Source of the DNA: an uncultured Clostridia bacterium
GTDB taxonomy: Bacteria; Bacillota; Clostridia; RUG12999
Assembly: GCA_949739095.1 (NCBI GenBank)
Contig: CATIYX010000136.1
Span: forward strand, 1 to 18,449
Reading direction: 5' to 3'
DNA length: 18,449 nt
The notes beneath the pieces are model-generated. The model made no database searches. It saw nothing but the letters and a program-made list of their open reading frames with translations, and was not told the origin of the DNA. Below, in pieces: positions 1 through 8,076 of this stretch (positions within the stretch are counted from its first letter, which is position 1; every line of letters starts with the position of its first letter). Both the position numbers and the translations under genes were made by a program.

Positions 1-1
1 T

Positions 2-805
2 GTGAACAAAGGGTTTGTGACTGATATTGATTTTTCCGGCGGTACCATGATGCGGATTGATATGGAAAATCCGTATGAGGAATCAGCACTTTCCTCTGCA
101 ATTGAACAGACAATCGGTGAAAAACCGTATAGTATCCAGAAGGTTGGAGACGCAAACGAAGTTATCGTGAAAATGAAATCTCTGGATACTGCTGCACGTG
201 ACGAAGTGTTTCAGAAAATCAAAACAGATTTTAATCTGACAAGCGACCAGCCGATGGAAAGCAACAACATCAGCGCGGCGATTAGTAGTGAGATTTTATC
301 CAGTGCAATTATGGCGGTTGTCGTTGCATGTATTCTCATGCTGATTTATATTACCATCCGCTTTGAATTCACGTCCGGTGTGGCGGCGGTTATTGCATTG
401 ATTCATGACACACTGTTGATGATTTCATTTTATGCAATTTTCCGTGTACCGGTCAATGCTTCGTTTATCGCAGCGATTTTGACCATCATAGGGTATTCTA
501 TCAATGCAACAATTGTTATTTTTGACCGTGTGCGTGAAAATAGAAAATATCTGAAAAAAGAAGGATTTTCTGAAGTCTGCGAAAAGAGTATTTTCCAGTC
601 ATTGCGTCGGTCTGTTAACTCTTCCGGTACAACGTTTGTAACGTTAGTAGTTCTGTATGTGCTGGGTTCGGAATCGATTCGCGGATTTGCACTGCCGTTG
701 ATGGTTGGTGTTATCGTGGGAACCTATTCTTCCATCTTTATCGCTGCACCAACATGGAACATGTTGCGCGGCAATAAAGGCGGCACAAAGAAAAAAGCAG
801 CTTAA
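2..805 (+). CDS. secF: Protein translocase subunit SecF (5' end outside window)
   Basis: SecF is a membrane subunit of the SecD/SecF complex, which uses the proton gradient to help proteins exit the SecYEG channel. The visible 267 residues begin at a GTG that is simply the first usable codon at the window edge. The first transmembrane helix expected before the conserved DFSGGT motif (residues 10-15) is missing, so the gene starts upstream. After a periplasmic domain (about 16-92) come hydrophobic segments at about 98-120, 125-148, 153-175, 209-223 and 229-250, with the SecF signature GYSINATIVIFDRVREN at 164-180. The tail is basic and cytoplasmic (GTKKKAA). SecD would be expected just upstream. 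The family call is secure; the true start is not visible. Confidence 0.95.
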   Translation: MNKGFVTDIDFSGGTMMRIDMENPYEESALSSAIEQTIGEKPYSIQKVGDANEVIVKMKSLDTAARDEVFQKIKTDFNLTSDQPMESNNISAAISSEILSSAIMAVVVACILMLIYITIRFEFTSGVAAVIALIHDTLLMISFYAIFRVPVNASFIAAILTIIGYSINATIVIFDRVRENRKYLKKEGFSEVCEKSIFQSLRRSVNSSGTTFVTLVVLYVLGSESIRGFALPLMVGVIVGTYSSIFIAAPTWNMLRGNKGGTKKKAA

Positions 806-843
806 AAGGCTGATATTATGTAAAACAGAAAGGACGCGCGGCG

Positions 844-1143
844 ATGAAAAAAGTCTTGAAAATTTTTGAGAAATATCAGGTTTGCGTCGGGTTAATTTTA
901 GTATTGATTTTTGTAGCGGTGGGTGTGATTCCATTTGCAACAAAACGCTTGTTTGGCATTCAGATTACGCCATTTCTGGTGCTATTACCAATTTTGTTGG
1001 GAATTGGATATGCAATTATAGTGTCCTATGAGCAGCCGAACATGACAGAGAAAAAGAAGTTTGTTTTTAACTTGATCAAAGCAATCTCTTTTGTTGTCAT
1101 ATACGCATTAACCATTGCACTGATTATATACGCATTTATTTAA
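844..1143 (+). CDS. Small integral membrane protein of unknown function
   Basis: This 99-residue protein starts at an ATG preceded by AAAGGA, 38 bp after the secF stop, and probably shares the secF transcript. It has three likely transmembrane helices (about residues 14-31, 40-58 and 77-98) joined by short charged loops, with an N-terminal MKKVLKIFEKY that is basic and cytoplasmic. I do not recognise the family; no catalytic motif is visible. Its position between secF and a strong terminator makes it the last gene of the secretion operon in this genome, but that is context only and not evidence of a Sec role. Confidence 0.75.
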   Translation: MKKVLKIFEKYQVCVGLILVLIFVAVGVIPFATKRLFGIQITPFLVLLPILLGIGYAIIVSYEQPNMTEKKKFVFNLIKAISFVVIYALTIALIIYAFI

Positions 1144-1174
1144 GTAAAGAACATAAAATGTTTGTCTTTACTTA
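1141..1174 (+). other. Stem-loop overlapping the stop codon
   Basis: A perfect 10-bp inverted repeat (TAAGTAAAGA at 1141-1150, TCTTTACTTA at 1165-1174) begins at the TAA stop of the small membrane gene. It has no U-tract, and the real terminator follows at once. It could protect the mRNA 3' end or assist termination. Confidence 0.5.
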
Positions 1175-1180
1175 ATAGAG

Positions 1181-1216
1181 ATAGGCATGAACGGAAATAG
1201 TTCATGCCTATTTTTC
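1181..1216 (+). terminator. Rho-independent terminator of the secF operon
   Basis: A perfect 12-bp stem (ATAGGCATGAAC, 1181-1192; GTTCATGCCTAT, 1200-1211) has a 7-nt loop and is followed directly by a run of T at 1211-1215. It closes the secF transcript. Confidence 0.9.
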
Positions 1217-1272
1217 AATTTCTGCCATGAGAAAATGCATATGAAACGATGCTCTGACAAAAAAAGAAAACT

Positions 1273-1833
1273 ATGAAAAGAGATGGAAACGATATGAAAT
1301 ATAACGAAGAAACAGTGGACAGCAGAGTGATTTATGACGGACGTATCATCCATGTGAAGGAGGATACCGTTCGACTGTGCAACGGTAATCTGGCAAAACG
1401 AGAGTTGGTGGAGCATCCGGGGGGCGTAGGGATTGTTGCCTATACGGAAGAAGGAAACATCATTTTTGTGCGTCAGTTCCGCAAACCTTATGATGAAGAG
1501 ATATTGGAAATTCCGGCAGGGAAATTGGAACGCGGCGAGAATCATAGTGTATGCGGACGGCGGGAGCTGGAAGAAGAAACAGGATACAGGGCACAGAGGT
1601 TTGAATATTTGGGAGGATTCTATCCAACGCCGGGATACTGTGACGAAATCATTCATATCTATTATGCGGACGGTTTGACGCTGGGGGAAACGCATCCCGA
1701 CCCGGATGAATTTGTGGATGTGCTGACGTTTTCGCCCGAGAAGGTGGAGCAAATGATTGGGGGCGGAGAAATTAAGGATATGAAAACAATTGTGGGATAT
1801 TTTTTGTCAAAAGCAAAACGGCAGCAAAGCTAA
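1273..1833 (+). CDS. NUDIX hydrolase, ADP-ribose pyrophosphatase type
   Basis: This 186-residue cytoplasmic enzyme is predicted to hydrolyse ADP-ribose or a related nucleoside diphosphate derivative to AMP plus a phosphorylated sugar, using Mg2+ held by the Nudix box. That box is complete at residues 83-105: G83, E89, then RELEEETGY at 97-105, matching GX5EX7REUXEEXGU. N-terminal to it lies the beta-rich segment usual in the NudF/ADPRase branch (VRQFRKPYDEEILEIPAGK), and a PTPGYCDE segment follows. The length suits that subfamily. Two starts are possible: ATG 1273 or ATG 1294 (residue 8), and neither has a strong Shine-Dalgarno. The gene is probably monocistronic, because a terminator precedes it and a 228-bp gap follows. 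The substrate is inferred from family resemblance only. Confidence 0.88.
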   Translation: MKRDGNDMKYNEETVDSRVIYDGRIIHVKEDTVRLCNGNLAKRELVEHPGGVGIVAYTEEGNIIFVRQFRKPYDEEILEIPAGKLERGENHSVCGRRELEEETGYRAQRFEYLGGFYPTPGYCDEIIHIYYADGLTLGETHPDPDEFVDVLTFSPEKVEQMIGGGEIKDMKTIVGYFLSKAKRQQS

Positions 1834-2061
1834 ACCAAAACTAGGTATGAAATAAGAAAAAGACAAAAACAACTGATTTTAGAGGCGTGGGCACTTGAGA
1901 CTGAACATTGATTCTTGTGGAAAGAATAAAAGAAAGCGAATTTTGGATTTCGGAAGAGAAAACGGACAGAGAGTAGCATAATACTTTAGGAACAGAAAAG
2001 TTAAATTCTATGTGATATATGGTATTTATCTTTTTTATCATCAGAGGGAGGAGGAAAACCA

Positions 2062-3693
2062 ATGAACGTATTGCTGGTTGCCATGGCGGCGAAATACGTA
2101 CATAAAAGTTTGGCCGTGCGAAGTATTCGCGCCTATCTGCAAGCAGAAGGATTTGCGGCAGAGGTGTTGGAGTTTACGACTGCGCAGGAAACCATGCGAA
2201 TTGCGGCGGAAGTTGTCCGCAAAAAAGCAGATGTCATTGGGTTTTCTTGTTATATCTGGAATGCGGAAAAAATATTGGCTCTGGCAGAGGTTGTGAAAAA
2301 AGCGGCGCCGCAAACAATGATTGTTTTGGGCGGACCGGAGGTAGCATATACACCGGAGGAAACCTTGGTGCGCTGTCCATTTGCGGATGCAGTAATGTGT
2401 GGGGAAAGTGAAGAAATCTATGCTGCATTGCTACGTGGGGAGACAGAAATTCCGGGACTTGTCCGCCGCGGCGGCGCCACTAGTAAAGCGGTGCCAATGG
2501 ATTTGGCACAGTTGCCGTTCCCATATACAGCGGAAGAATTAGCAGAGAAAGAAGCCATTTTTTATTATGAAAGTTCACGCGGCTGCCCATACCGATGTGC
2601 CTATTGTTTGTCCGCAGCGGAAACTGGTGTGCGCTATAAGCCGTTGGAGATGGTAGAGCAGGATTTTAAAACGTTTGTGAACTATGATGTGCGGCTGGTG
2701 AAATTGGTGGACCGTACCTTTAATAGCGATGATGTGCGGGCACAAAAAATTCTGGACATCATTGCGCGACTAGGCGGACGGACTGAATTTCATTTTGAAG
2801 TGTCGGCAGATATTTTGTCCCGTACATTTATGGATAAATTGGCAAGGTTGCCAGTTGGAAAAGTGAGGCTGGAAGTGGGACTGCAAAGCGTGCATGAGAA
2901 AACACTCCGTGCTGTGGACCGTTCCTATAAGGTGGAGCAAATTGCGCAGAATTTGGCATATATTAAGCGCAGCGGAAATATAGAAGTGCATTTAGACCTC
3001 ATTGCGGGATTGCCCTATGAAACCTTTGTAGATTTTCGCAGCTCTTTTGACAGGGCGATGGCAATGCAGGCAGACGAACTGCAACTGGGATTTCTGAAGA
3101 TTTTGCCGGGGACACCGCTGGCACAGCGGGCAGCACAATATGGCTATGCGTGGAGTGAAACCCCACCTTATGAATTGGTGAAAAGCAACGATATTTCTTT
3201 TGAAGAGCTGGCAAGGCTCAAGGAAATAGAAGAAGTAGTAGACGTTTTTTGGAACCATGGCGCATTTGTACGAGTGCGGCAGTTGCTGGAAAAAGAAACG
3301 GGCAGTGTGTTTGATTTGTGCCAAAAAATGGCGGAATATATGGCGCAGCGTGGCTGGCTTAGTGCGCCGCATCGTAGGGCACAGCGATTCAGGCAGCTTG
3401 TCTGTTTTTTGAAGGATACAGAGATTTGGACAGAAGGAATACGCCATGCGGTAATGCAGGATTTTTTGGTGGATTGCCCTGATGTACAGTTGCCGGCGTG
3501 GGCAGAGGATTTACAAAAGGCACAGCTGCGGCTGACGGATGTGTTACAAATGCCTAACATTTCGGCGTTCGTAAAGCCGAATGGAGAGAAAAAAATGTGG
3601 CATCGCCGCTATAGTCTGTGGAAAAATCAAGATGAGATTTGGTTGGTTGACAAAACTGCAAAAGAAGTATGGGATATTACGGCGCATTTTTAG
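2062..3693 (+). CDS. B12-binding domain radical SAM protein (DUF4080 type)
   Basis: This 543-residue protein has an N-terminal Rossmann-like B12-binding-type domain (about residues 1-130, including IVLGGPEVAYTPEE). A radical SAM domain follows, whose cluster motif CPYRCAYC supplies C175, C179 and C182 for a 4Fe-4S cluster and S-adenosylmethionine. DLIAGLPYET at 313-322 is a typical barrel strand and loop. The C-terminal 170 residues match the extra domain of the family annotated as DUF4080. I see no clear DxHxxG B12 ligand motif, so cobalamin binding is uncertain. The substrate is unknown. The start is set by a strong site, GGGAGGAGG, 8-9 nt before ATG 2062. It sits alone between NUDIX and guaA and belongs to the core part of the window. 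Confidence 0.85.
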   Translation: MNVLLVAMAAKYVHKSLAVRSIRAYLQAEGFAAEVLEFTTAQETMRIAAEVVRKKADVIGFSCYIWNAEKILALAEVVKKAAPQTMIVLGGPEVAYTPEETLVRCPFADAVMCGESEEIYAALLRGETEIPGLVRRGGATSKAVPMDLAQLPFPYTAEELAEKEAIFYYESSRGCPYRCAYCLSAAETGVRYKPLEMVEQDFKTFVNYDVRLVKLVDRTFNSDDVRAQKILDIIARLGGRTEFHFEVSADILSRTFMDKLARLPVGKVRLEVGLQSVHEKTLRAVDRSYKVEQIAQNLAYIKRSGNIEVHLDLIAGLPYETFVDFRSSFDRAMAMQADELQLGFLKILPGTPLAQRAAQYGYAWSETPPYELVKSNDISFEELARLKEIEEVVDVFWNHGAFVRVRQLLEKETGSVFDLCQKMAEYMAQRGWLSAPHRRAQRFRQLVCFLKDTEIWTEGIRHAVMQDFLVDCPDVQLPAWAEDLQKAQLRLTDVLQMPNISAFVKPNGEKKMWHRRYSLWKNQDEIWLVDKTAKEVWDITAHF

Positions 3694-3714
3694 GTAGATT
3701 TTTCTCTTATTTTG

Positions 3715-3723
3715 TGGTATGAT
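3715..3723 (+). promoter_or_regulatory. Probable extended -10 promoter of guaA
   Basis: TGG followed by TATGAT forms an extended -10 element about 50 bp before the guaA start; the -35 hexamer is poor. The 81-bp gap between the radical SAM stop and guaA is too short for a guanine riboswitch, and none is visible. Confidence 0.4.
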
Positions 3724-3774
3724 AATACAATAAGAAAGTTTATGTGGAACAAAAGAGAAAGGCGGGAGCGGTGA

Positions 3775-5307
3775 ATGAAACATCAATTGGTGATCGTACT
3801 GGATTTTGGCGGACAGTATAATCTGTTGATTGCGCGGCGTGTCAGAGAGCAAGGTGTTTATGCGGAGGTATTACCGTATACAACAGATTTGGAGACCATT
3901 CGGGCAAAACAGCCCAGCGGAATTATTTTTACAGGAGGACCGAATAGCGTCTATGCGGCGGATTCACCACTTTGCAGCAGAGAATTGCTGGAAATGGAGA
4001 TACCAATTTTGGGGATTTGCTACGGAAGCCAATTGATTGCGCATATCATGGGTGGTAAAGTTTCTGCAGCGCCGCAGCGTGAATATGGAAAAACACAGGT
4101 AAAGCTGGGAGACAGCCCGCTGTTTAAAGCTATTGAAACGGACACCACATGTTGGATGAGTCATACGGACTATGTGCAGCAGATACCGGAGGGATTTGAG
4201 ATTACGGCAACCACCGATAACTGCCCTGCCGCGGCGTTTGAAAATCGGGACAAAAAGCTATATGCAGTGCAGTTTCATCCGGAAGTGGATCACACACCGC
4301 GTGGTAAGGATGTGCTGCATAACTTTTTATTTGATGTGTGCGGTTGCACCGGCGACTGGCAAATGTCATCTTTCACACAGGATACCATTGCCGCTCTGCG
4401 GGAAAAAATTGGTGATAAGAAAGCATTGTGTGCATTGTCGGGCGGCGTGGATTCCTCTGTTGCAGCATTATTGGTGCATAAAGCGATTGGCAAAAATCTA
4501 ACCTGTATTTTTGTAGACCATGGTCTGTTACGCAAGGACGAAGGCGACACAGTAGAGCGCGTCTTTAAAGATACATTTGATTTAAATCTTATTCGTGTGA
4601 ATGCAAAAGACCGTTTTTTGAAAAAACTTAGCGGCGTTAGTGACCCTGAAACGAAACGGAAAATCATTGGCGAGGAATTTATCCGCGTATTTGAAGAAGA
4701 AGCGAAGAAAATTGGAACAGTAGATTTTTTGGTGCAGGGAACGATATATCCTGATGTAGTAGAAAGCGGTGTTGGTGAATCTGCTGTGATTAAAAGTCAC
4801 CATAATGTCGGCGGTCTGCCTGATTATGTGGATTTTAAAGAAATTGTGGAACCGCTGCGTAGTCTTTTTAAAGATGAAGTGCGGAAAGTTGGACTGGAAC
4901 TGGGTATTCCAGATGAGTTGGTATACCGGCAGCCGTTCCCGGGACCGGGACTTGCTATCCGCATTATTGGCGATATCACAGAAGAAAAGTTGCAAATTTT
5001 GCAGGATGCAGATGCTATTTTCCGCGAGGAAATAGCAAACGCGGGACTGGATAGAGATATCCACCAGTATTTTGCTGTGCTGACCAGTATGCGTAGTGTT
5101 GGTGTAATGGGAGATGAGCGGACATATGATTACACTTTGGCGTTGCGCGGCGTGCAGACAGGTGATTTCATGACTGCAGATTGGGCGAGAATCCCATATG
5201 ATGTTCTGGAAAAAGCCTCCAGTCGTATCGTCAATGAAGTGGGACATATCAACCGCATTGTCTATGACATCACCTCCAAGCCCCCGGCGACGATTGAGTG
5301 GGAGTAA
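3775..5307 (+). CDS. guaA: GMP synthase (glutamine-hydrolysing)
   Basis: GuaA converts XMP, glutamine and ATP to GMP, the last step of guanine nucleotide synthesis. The 510-residue protein has full family length. The class I glutamine amidotransferase domain (1-190) contains GGPNSVY (54-60), nucleophile C82 in GICYGSQ, and H168/E170 in FHPEVDHTPRG. The ATP-pyrophosphatase domain carries the P-loop SGGVDSS at 222-228. The dimerisation domain ends in the family-typical KPPATIEWE. The start ATG is preceded by a purine-rich GGCGGGAG site. The gene is intact, but its last codons are the apparent insertion point of the mobile element that follows: the octamer GAGTGGGA encoding the terminal EWE recurs at 14583. 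The 3' end of guaA is a known integration hotspot for genomic islands. Confidence 0.97.
   Translation: MKHQLVIVLDFGGQYNLLIARRVREQGVYAEVLPYTTDLETIRAKQPSGIIFTGGPNSVYAADSPLCSRELLEMEIPILGICYGSQLIAHIMGGKVSAAPQREYGKTQVKLGDSPLFKAIETDTTCWMSHTDYVQQIPEGFEITATTDNCPAAAFENRDKKLYAVQFHPEVDHTPRGKDVLHNFLFDVCGCTGDWQMSSFTQDTIAALREKIGDKKALCALSGGVDSSVAALLVHKAIGKNLTCIFVDHGLLRKDEGDTVERVFKDTFDLNLIRVNAKDRFLKKLSGVSDPETKRKIIGEEFIRVFEEEAKKIGTVDFLVQGTIYPDVVESGVGESAVIKSHHNVGGLPDYVDFKEIVEPLRSLFKDEVRKVGLELGIPDELVYRQPFPGPGLAIRIIGDITEEKLQILQDADAIFREEIANAGLDRDIHQYFAVLTSMRSVGVMGDERTYDYTLALRGVQTGDFMTADWARIPYDVLEKASSRIVNEVGHINRIVYDITSKPPATIEWE
5296..5303 (+). other. Candidate attL core in the guaA tail
   Basis: GAGTGGGA encodes the terminal EWE of GuaA and is repeated at 14583-14590, where it is followed by ATGA. 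There the same frame would read Val-Glu-Trp-Glu-stop. Eight identical bases suit the overlap region of a tyrosine recombinase crossover. This is inference from position plus the known use of guaA as an attachment site. Confidence 0.5.
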
Positions 5308-5313
5308 AAAATA

Positions 5314-5360
5314 AAATCCCCGAAAGCCTTGAAAATACAGGGTTTTCGGGGTTTATTTTT
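5314..5360 (+). terminator. Rho-independent terminator after guaA
   Basis: A long stem (5314-5329 paired with 5339-5354, core CCCCGAAA / TTTTCGGGG with one or two weak pairs) is followed by ATTTTT. It ends guaA transcription before the mobile element genes. If the element crosses over inside the last guaA codons, this terminator is carried by the element itself. Confidence 0.85.
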
Positions 5361-5366
5361 GCTTTT

Positions 5367-5388
5367 TGAGTACATTTTGAGTACAAAA
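5367..5388 (+). repeat. 22-bp element-end direct repeat, left copy
   Basis: Perfect 22-bp match to 14462-14483. Internally it is a doublet: TGAGTACA, TTT, TGAGTACA, AAA. Tandem octamers in the same orientation look more like the arm-type binding sites of a tyrosine integrase than like a crossover core, which is normally an inverted pair. It could alternatively be the attL itself. Confidence 0.75.
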
Positions 5389-5393
5389 CGCAA

Positions 5394-5585
5394 TTATTTT
5401 GATTTTGTTGTTTTTGTTTCAACAACAGTTCCATTCGGGTATCTTGTTGCACTATATTTTATTTTTCCTTTATCTTTACTCGCTTTTAATACTTGTCTGT
5501 TTGTTTTTGTAACACGAGCTGATAATTCATCACCTGGATTTTGTAAAAATGTATTTGATATTTTTGACAAAGCATTTTTTAACAT
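5394..5585 (-). CDS. Small basic protein downstream of the repressor
   Basis: A 63-residue protein starting at the ATG whose complement is 5583-5585. The start is set by a strong AAGGAGGG site 6 nt before it; longer reading-frame extension upstream runs back into the repressor gene and lacks such a site. It lies 19 bp after the repressor stop and is surely co-transcribed with it. It is rich in Lys and Thr, with a C-terminal half likely to form beta strands (KIKYSATRYPNGTVVETKT). No family is recognised. Its stop codon is only 5 bp from the 22-bp end repeat, so it is the first gene inside the element. A DNA-binding or recombination-directing role is possible but unsupported. Confidence 0.6.
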   Translation of the reverse strand: MLKNALSKISNTFLQNPGDELSARVTKTNRQVLKASKDKGKIKYSATRYPNGTVVETKTTKSK

Positions 5586-5604
5586 AATATCCCTCCTTCG
5601 TACT

Positions 5605-6240
5605 TTAGTTAAAATAATCATGGGGAATTTTAACGCTGATTCCGCCTTTTGTATCAAGTAAAATGCTTGAGCGTTGCAGTTCCATTTCGATTGCCTCTTT
5701 ATCATTCTTTAATTGTTCTAAAGCAGTTTGAGTGCTTTTATCCGGTGTGTCGCTATATTTAGCGGCACATTTTTCATATCCGTAATTTATCTTTTCCCAA
5801 TTCAATATATCATCAAGAATGTTGTTTCTTTTTAAGTAATACATAATATCATTTGCATTAAATTCTTTTTCAGAAGTATTTGCATTAAAGAATTGAGAAA
5901 TAAGCGGATTGACTTTGAAAGAAACCGTATCAGCCTTATAAATATTATCTCTATCTCTTTCGCCCTCGACAACAACGATTTTGGTTTTAATAAGCATAAT
6001 GAGCAGCCCCATAAAATCGCCTATTGTTTCAAGTCTTATATTGTTTTCAAAACCTGTTATTGCAAAAGAGCTAACGCCGAGTGCTTCAGCAATTCGGTCT
6101 ATCTGTTGTGCTTGCGGTATCATTTTATTTGTTTCGTATTTTCGTATTGATACAGGATGTATGCCTGAAAGCTCTGCAAGTTTAGATTGAGTTATACCTA
6201 TACGAGTTCGGAAATACTTTATTTTTTCACCAATAGTCAT
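5605..6240 (-). CDS. XRE-family transcriptional repressor of the element
   Basis: This 211-residue protein begins with a Cro/C1-type helix-turn-helix (about residues 4-60; the helices include TQSKLAELSG and HPVSIRKYE). A longer C-terminal region of unknown fold follows, ending in a mixed-charge helix and a short beta-rich tail. It is transcribed divergently from xis and int, the arrangement of a lysogeny-type switch. Its own promoter and the xis promoter share copies of the motif TGTAGCGA, its likely operator. I see no Ser-Lys autoprotease pair, so it does not look like a LexA-type cleavable repressor, and no metalloprotease motif is visible next to it. The inducer is unknown. Confidence 0.85.
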   Translation of the reverse strand: MTIGEKIKYFRTRIGITQSKLAELSGIHPVSIRKYETNKMIPQAQQIDRIAEALGVSSFAITGFENNIRLETIGDFMGLLIMLIKTKIVVVEGERDRDNIYKADTVSFKVNPLISQFFNANTSEKEFNANDIMYYLKRNNILDDILNWEKINYGYEKCAAKYSDTPDKSTQTALEQLKNDKEAIEMELQRSSILLDTKGGISVKIPHDYFN

Positions 6241-6264
6241 ATAAACATTCCTTTTTATAGTTTA

Positions 6265-6400
6265 ATCGCTACAATTATATCATAAATATAATTAAAAGTC
6301 CATACCTTTTAGAAAAATTAAAAAATATGAATAAATTATGAAGATTAAAATTACCTCTTGACAAAATGTAGCGAACGCGCTATAATATTAAATGTAGCGA
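6265..6400. promoter_or_regulatory. Divergent promoters with three operator-like sites
   Basis: Rightward: TTGACA (6358-6363), a 17-bp spacer and TATAAT (6381-6386), a consensus vegetative promoter for xis-int. Leftward: TATAAT on the minus strand (6274-6279) with TGGACT (6297-6302) at 17 bp, for the repressor. The motif TGTAGCGA occurs at 6367-6374 (between -35 and -10) and at 6393-6400 (just after -10). Its complement TCGCTACA occurs at 6266-6273, beside the repressor -10. The two rightward copies sit in partial dyads (TAGCG-N4-CGCTA and TGTAGCGA-TG-TCGCAACA). The repressor probably binds here and controls both directions. Confidence 0.75.
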
Positions 6401-6434
6401 TGTCGCAACAAATAAATTACAAGGATGTGATTCT

Positions 6435-6623
6435 ATGACTAATGAAAATAAAATGTTCATTACCGCAACAGAAATGGCGGAAATGCTCGGTATATCCAAA
6501 GGTTACGCTTACAAGCTCATCAGAGAGTTGAACAGCGAATTGAAGAAAGAGGGGTATATCGTGATTTCGGGCAAGATACCGAAAGATTATTTTAAGAAGC
6601 GTTGGTTTGGTTACAGCGCATAA
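6435..6623 (+). CDS. xis: Excisionase-like DNA-binding protein
   Basis: A 62-residue protein with a MerR/Xis-type winged-helix core: FITATEMAEMLGISKGYAYKLIRELNSELKKEG at residues 9-41, then a beta hairpin and the basic tail KIPKDYFKKRWFG. Such proteins bend DNA at element ends and tip the integrase toward excision. It starts after CAAGGATGTG, directly behind the regulated promoter at 6358-6386, and ends 12 bp before the integrase start, so the two genes form one operon. Size and position match excisionases of Tn916-like and related elements. Confidence 0.8.
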   Translation: MTNENKMFITATEMAEMLGISKGYAYKLIRELNSELKKEGYIVISGKIPKDYFKKRWFGYSA

Positions 6624-6635
6624 GGGGGTGATTAT

Positions 6636-7700
6636 TTGAAAGCAGAAAGGGATGCTAAAACAGGAAAATGGCTCATTCAGTACAGATACACCGATTGGCA
6701 GGGAAATCGTAAGAAATCGACCAAAAGGGGATTTAATACGAAGCGAGAAGCCGAAGAATGGGTAAGAAACTTTTTGATGTCGCAACAAGCCGATTTTAAT
6801 ATGTATTTTGAGGATTTCTTAAAACTCTATTATGAGGATATGGCAGCTCGTATCAGAGAAAATACTATGAATACCAAGAAATACATAATCGACTTAAAAA
6901 TTCTCCCGTACTTTGGCAAAAAGAGTATAAATTCCATAACTCCTGCCGATATACGAAAATGGCAGAATGAACTTATGTCACAGGGATATTCTCAAACATA
7001 TTTGAGAACGATTAACAATCAGCTTACCGCAATTTTCAATTATGCAGTTAAGTATTATGACTTAAAAAGCAATCCTTGCCGAAAAGCAGGCAGTATGGGT
7101 AAAAACCAAGCAGACGAAATGAACTTTTGGACAAAAGAGGAATTTTCGGATTTTGCAGATTCCATTATGGATAAGCAAGATTCATATACGGCTTTTACCA
7201 CTCTGTTCTGGACAGGCATGAGAATTGGAGAACTTCTTGCTCTAACTCCGGCTGATATAAATTTTGAAGAAAAGACAATATCAATTTCAAAATCGTATCA
7301 GCGTATTAAGCGGAAAGATGTTATTACTCCGCCAAAGACACCCAAAAGTAACAGAATTATAACTGTTCCCGATTTTCTTCTTGCGGATATAAAGGATTAT
7401 ATGAATAGCATATATGGTCTTAAAGATACGGACAGGCTGTTCCCATTAACAAAATCCTTTATAGAACACGAAATGCAAAGAGGAATAAAAAGCAGCGGTG
7501 TGAAGCGTATTCGTGTTCACGATATAAGACATTCGCATTGTGCGTTGCTTTTTGAAATGGGAATTGCACCTTTAGAGGTTGCAGACCGATTAGGTCACGA
7601 GCGTGTGGAAACAACCTTAAATATATACGCTCACATCTATCCCAATAAGCAAAAACATTTATCGGATAAATTAGAACAGGTTTACAGAGAGGGGTTATAA
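6636..7700 (+). CDS. int: Tyrosine site-specific integrase
   Basis: This 354-residue recombinase integrates and excises the element. It has an N-terminal arm-DNA-binding domain (about 1-48, KWLIQYRYTDWQGNRKKS), a SAM-like core-binding domain (about 52-150) and a catalytic domain (about 165-350). The catalytic set is complete: R196 (GMRIGE), K237 (or K234), H295 and R298 (HDIRH), H321 (LGH) and nucleophile Y331 (NIYAH). The start is a TTG at 6636 behind AAGGGGGTG, which overlaps the end of the xis gap. MobC starts 1 bp after its stop. An arm domain implies repeated arm sites near the element ends; the 22-bp doublets at 5367 and 14462 are candidates. Confidence 0.95.
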   Translation: MKAERDAKTGKWLIQYRYTDWQGNRKKSTKRGFNTKREAEEWVRNFLMSQQADFNMYFEDFLKLYYEDMAARIRENTMNTKKYIIDLKILPYFGKKSINSITPADIRKWQNELMSQGYSQTYLRTINNQLTAIFNYAVKYYDLKSNPCRKAGSMGKNQADEMNFWTKEEFSDFADSIMDKQDSYTAFTTLFWTGMRIGELLALTPADINFEEKTISISKSYQRIKRKDVITPPKTPKSNRIITVPDFLLADIKDYMNSIYGLKDTDRLFPLTKSFIEHEMQRGIKSSGVKRIRVHDIRHSHCALLFEMGIAPLEVADRLGHERVETTLNIYAHIYPNKQKHLSDKLEQVYREGL

Positions 7701-7701
7701 T

Positions 7702-8055
7702 ATGGCAAGAAAAAATGAAAACAGGGTAAGAAGTAAAACGGTCAGCTTTTATGTTACACCATTAGAGCATACCGAAATACAAGCAAGAATTAAAATTTCG
7801 GGAATGCCCAAAGGAGAATATTTTATACAATCTCTTTTACATCAAAGTATTGAAATATCCGTTGGAAAATATCAAAGTGACAGATTGAGTTTAGAACTCA
7901 AAAAACTGCGTGAAGCACTTGAAAAGGTGTCGGACAATGAAGAAATTGCCGATATTATTATAGAGTGTCAAGCACTGTTAAAGCAATTCTATTTAGTAAC
8001 GGCTGATAATACGAATTTATCAGCGGAAGATTTTAAGACAAAGAAAAAGTCCTAA
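7702..8055 (+). CDS. MobC-like relaxosome accessory protein
   Basis: A 117-residue protein with an N-terminal segment typical of ribbon-helix-helix MobC proteins: RSKTVSFYVTPLEHTEIQARIKISGMPKGEYFIQ (10-43). A helical C-terminal part rich in Leu, Glu and Lys follows. Such proteins bind at oriT and help the relaxase open the nick region. It starts 1 bp after the integrase stop and is therefore translated from the integrase transcript, although its partner relaxase lies 1.7 kb further on. The assignment rests on the short N-terminal pattern and the mobilization context; a plain RHH regulator is the alternative. Confidence 0.7.
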   Translation: MARKNENRVRSKTVSFYVTPLEHTEIQARIKISGMPKGEYFIQSLLHQSIEISVGKYQSDRLSLELKKLREALEKVSDNEEIADIIIECQALLKQFYLVTADNTNLSAEDFKTKKKS

Positions 8056-8076
8056 AGTATCGGCAAATACATTAGG

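Noticed and set aside
644..943. Minus-strand open frame of 99 codons
   Set aside because: It is antisense to the end of secF and the start of the small membrane gene, and has Cys/His-rich shadow-type composition.
3694..3774. Guanine riboswitch upstream of guaA
   Set aside because: The gap is only 81 bp and holds a probable promoter and a ribosome binding site; no purine-aptamer core is visible.
5367..5388. The 22-bp repeats as part of a CRISPR or tandem array
   Set aside because: Only two copies exist, 9.1 kb apart, each an internal doublet with a 3-bp gap and no spacers. Element-end repeats explain them better.
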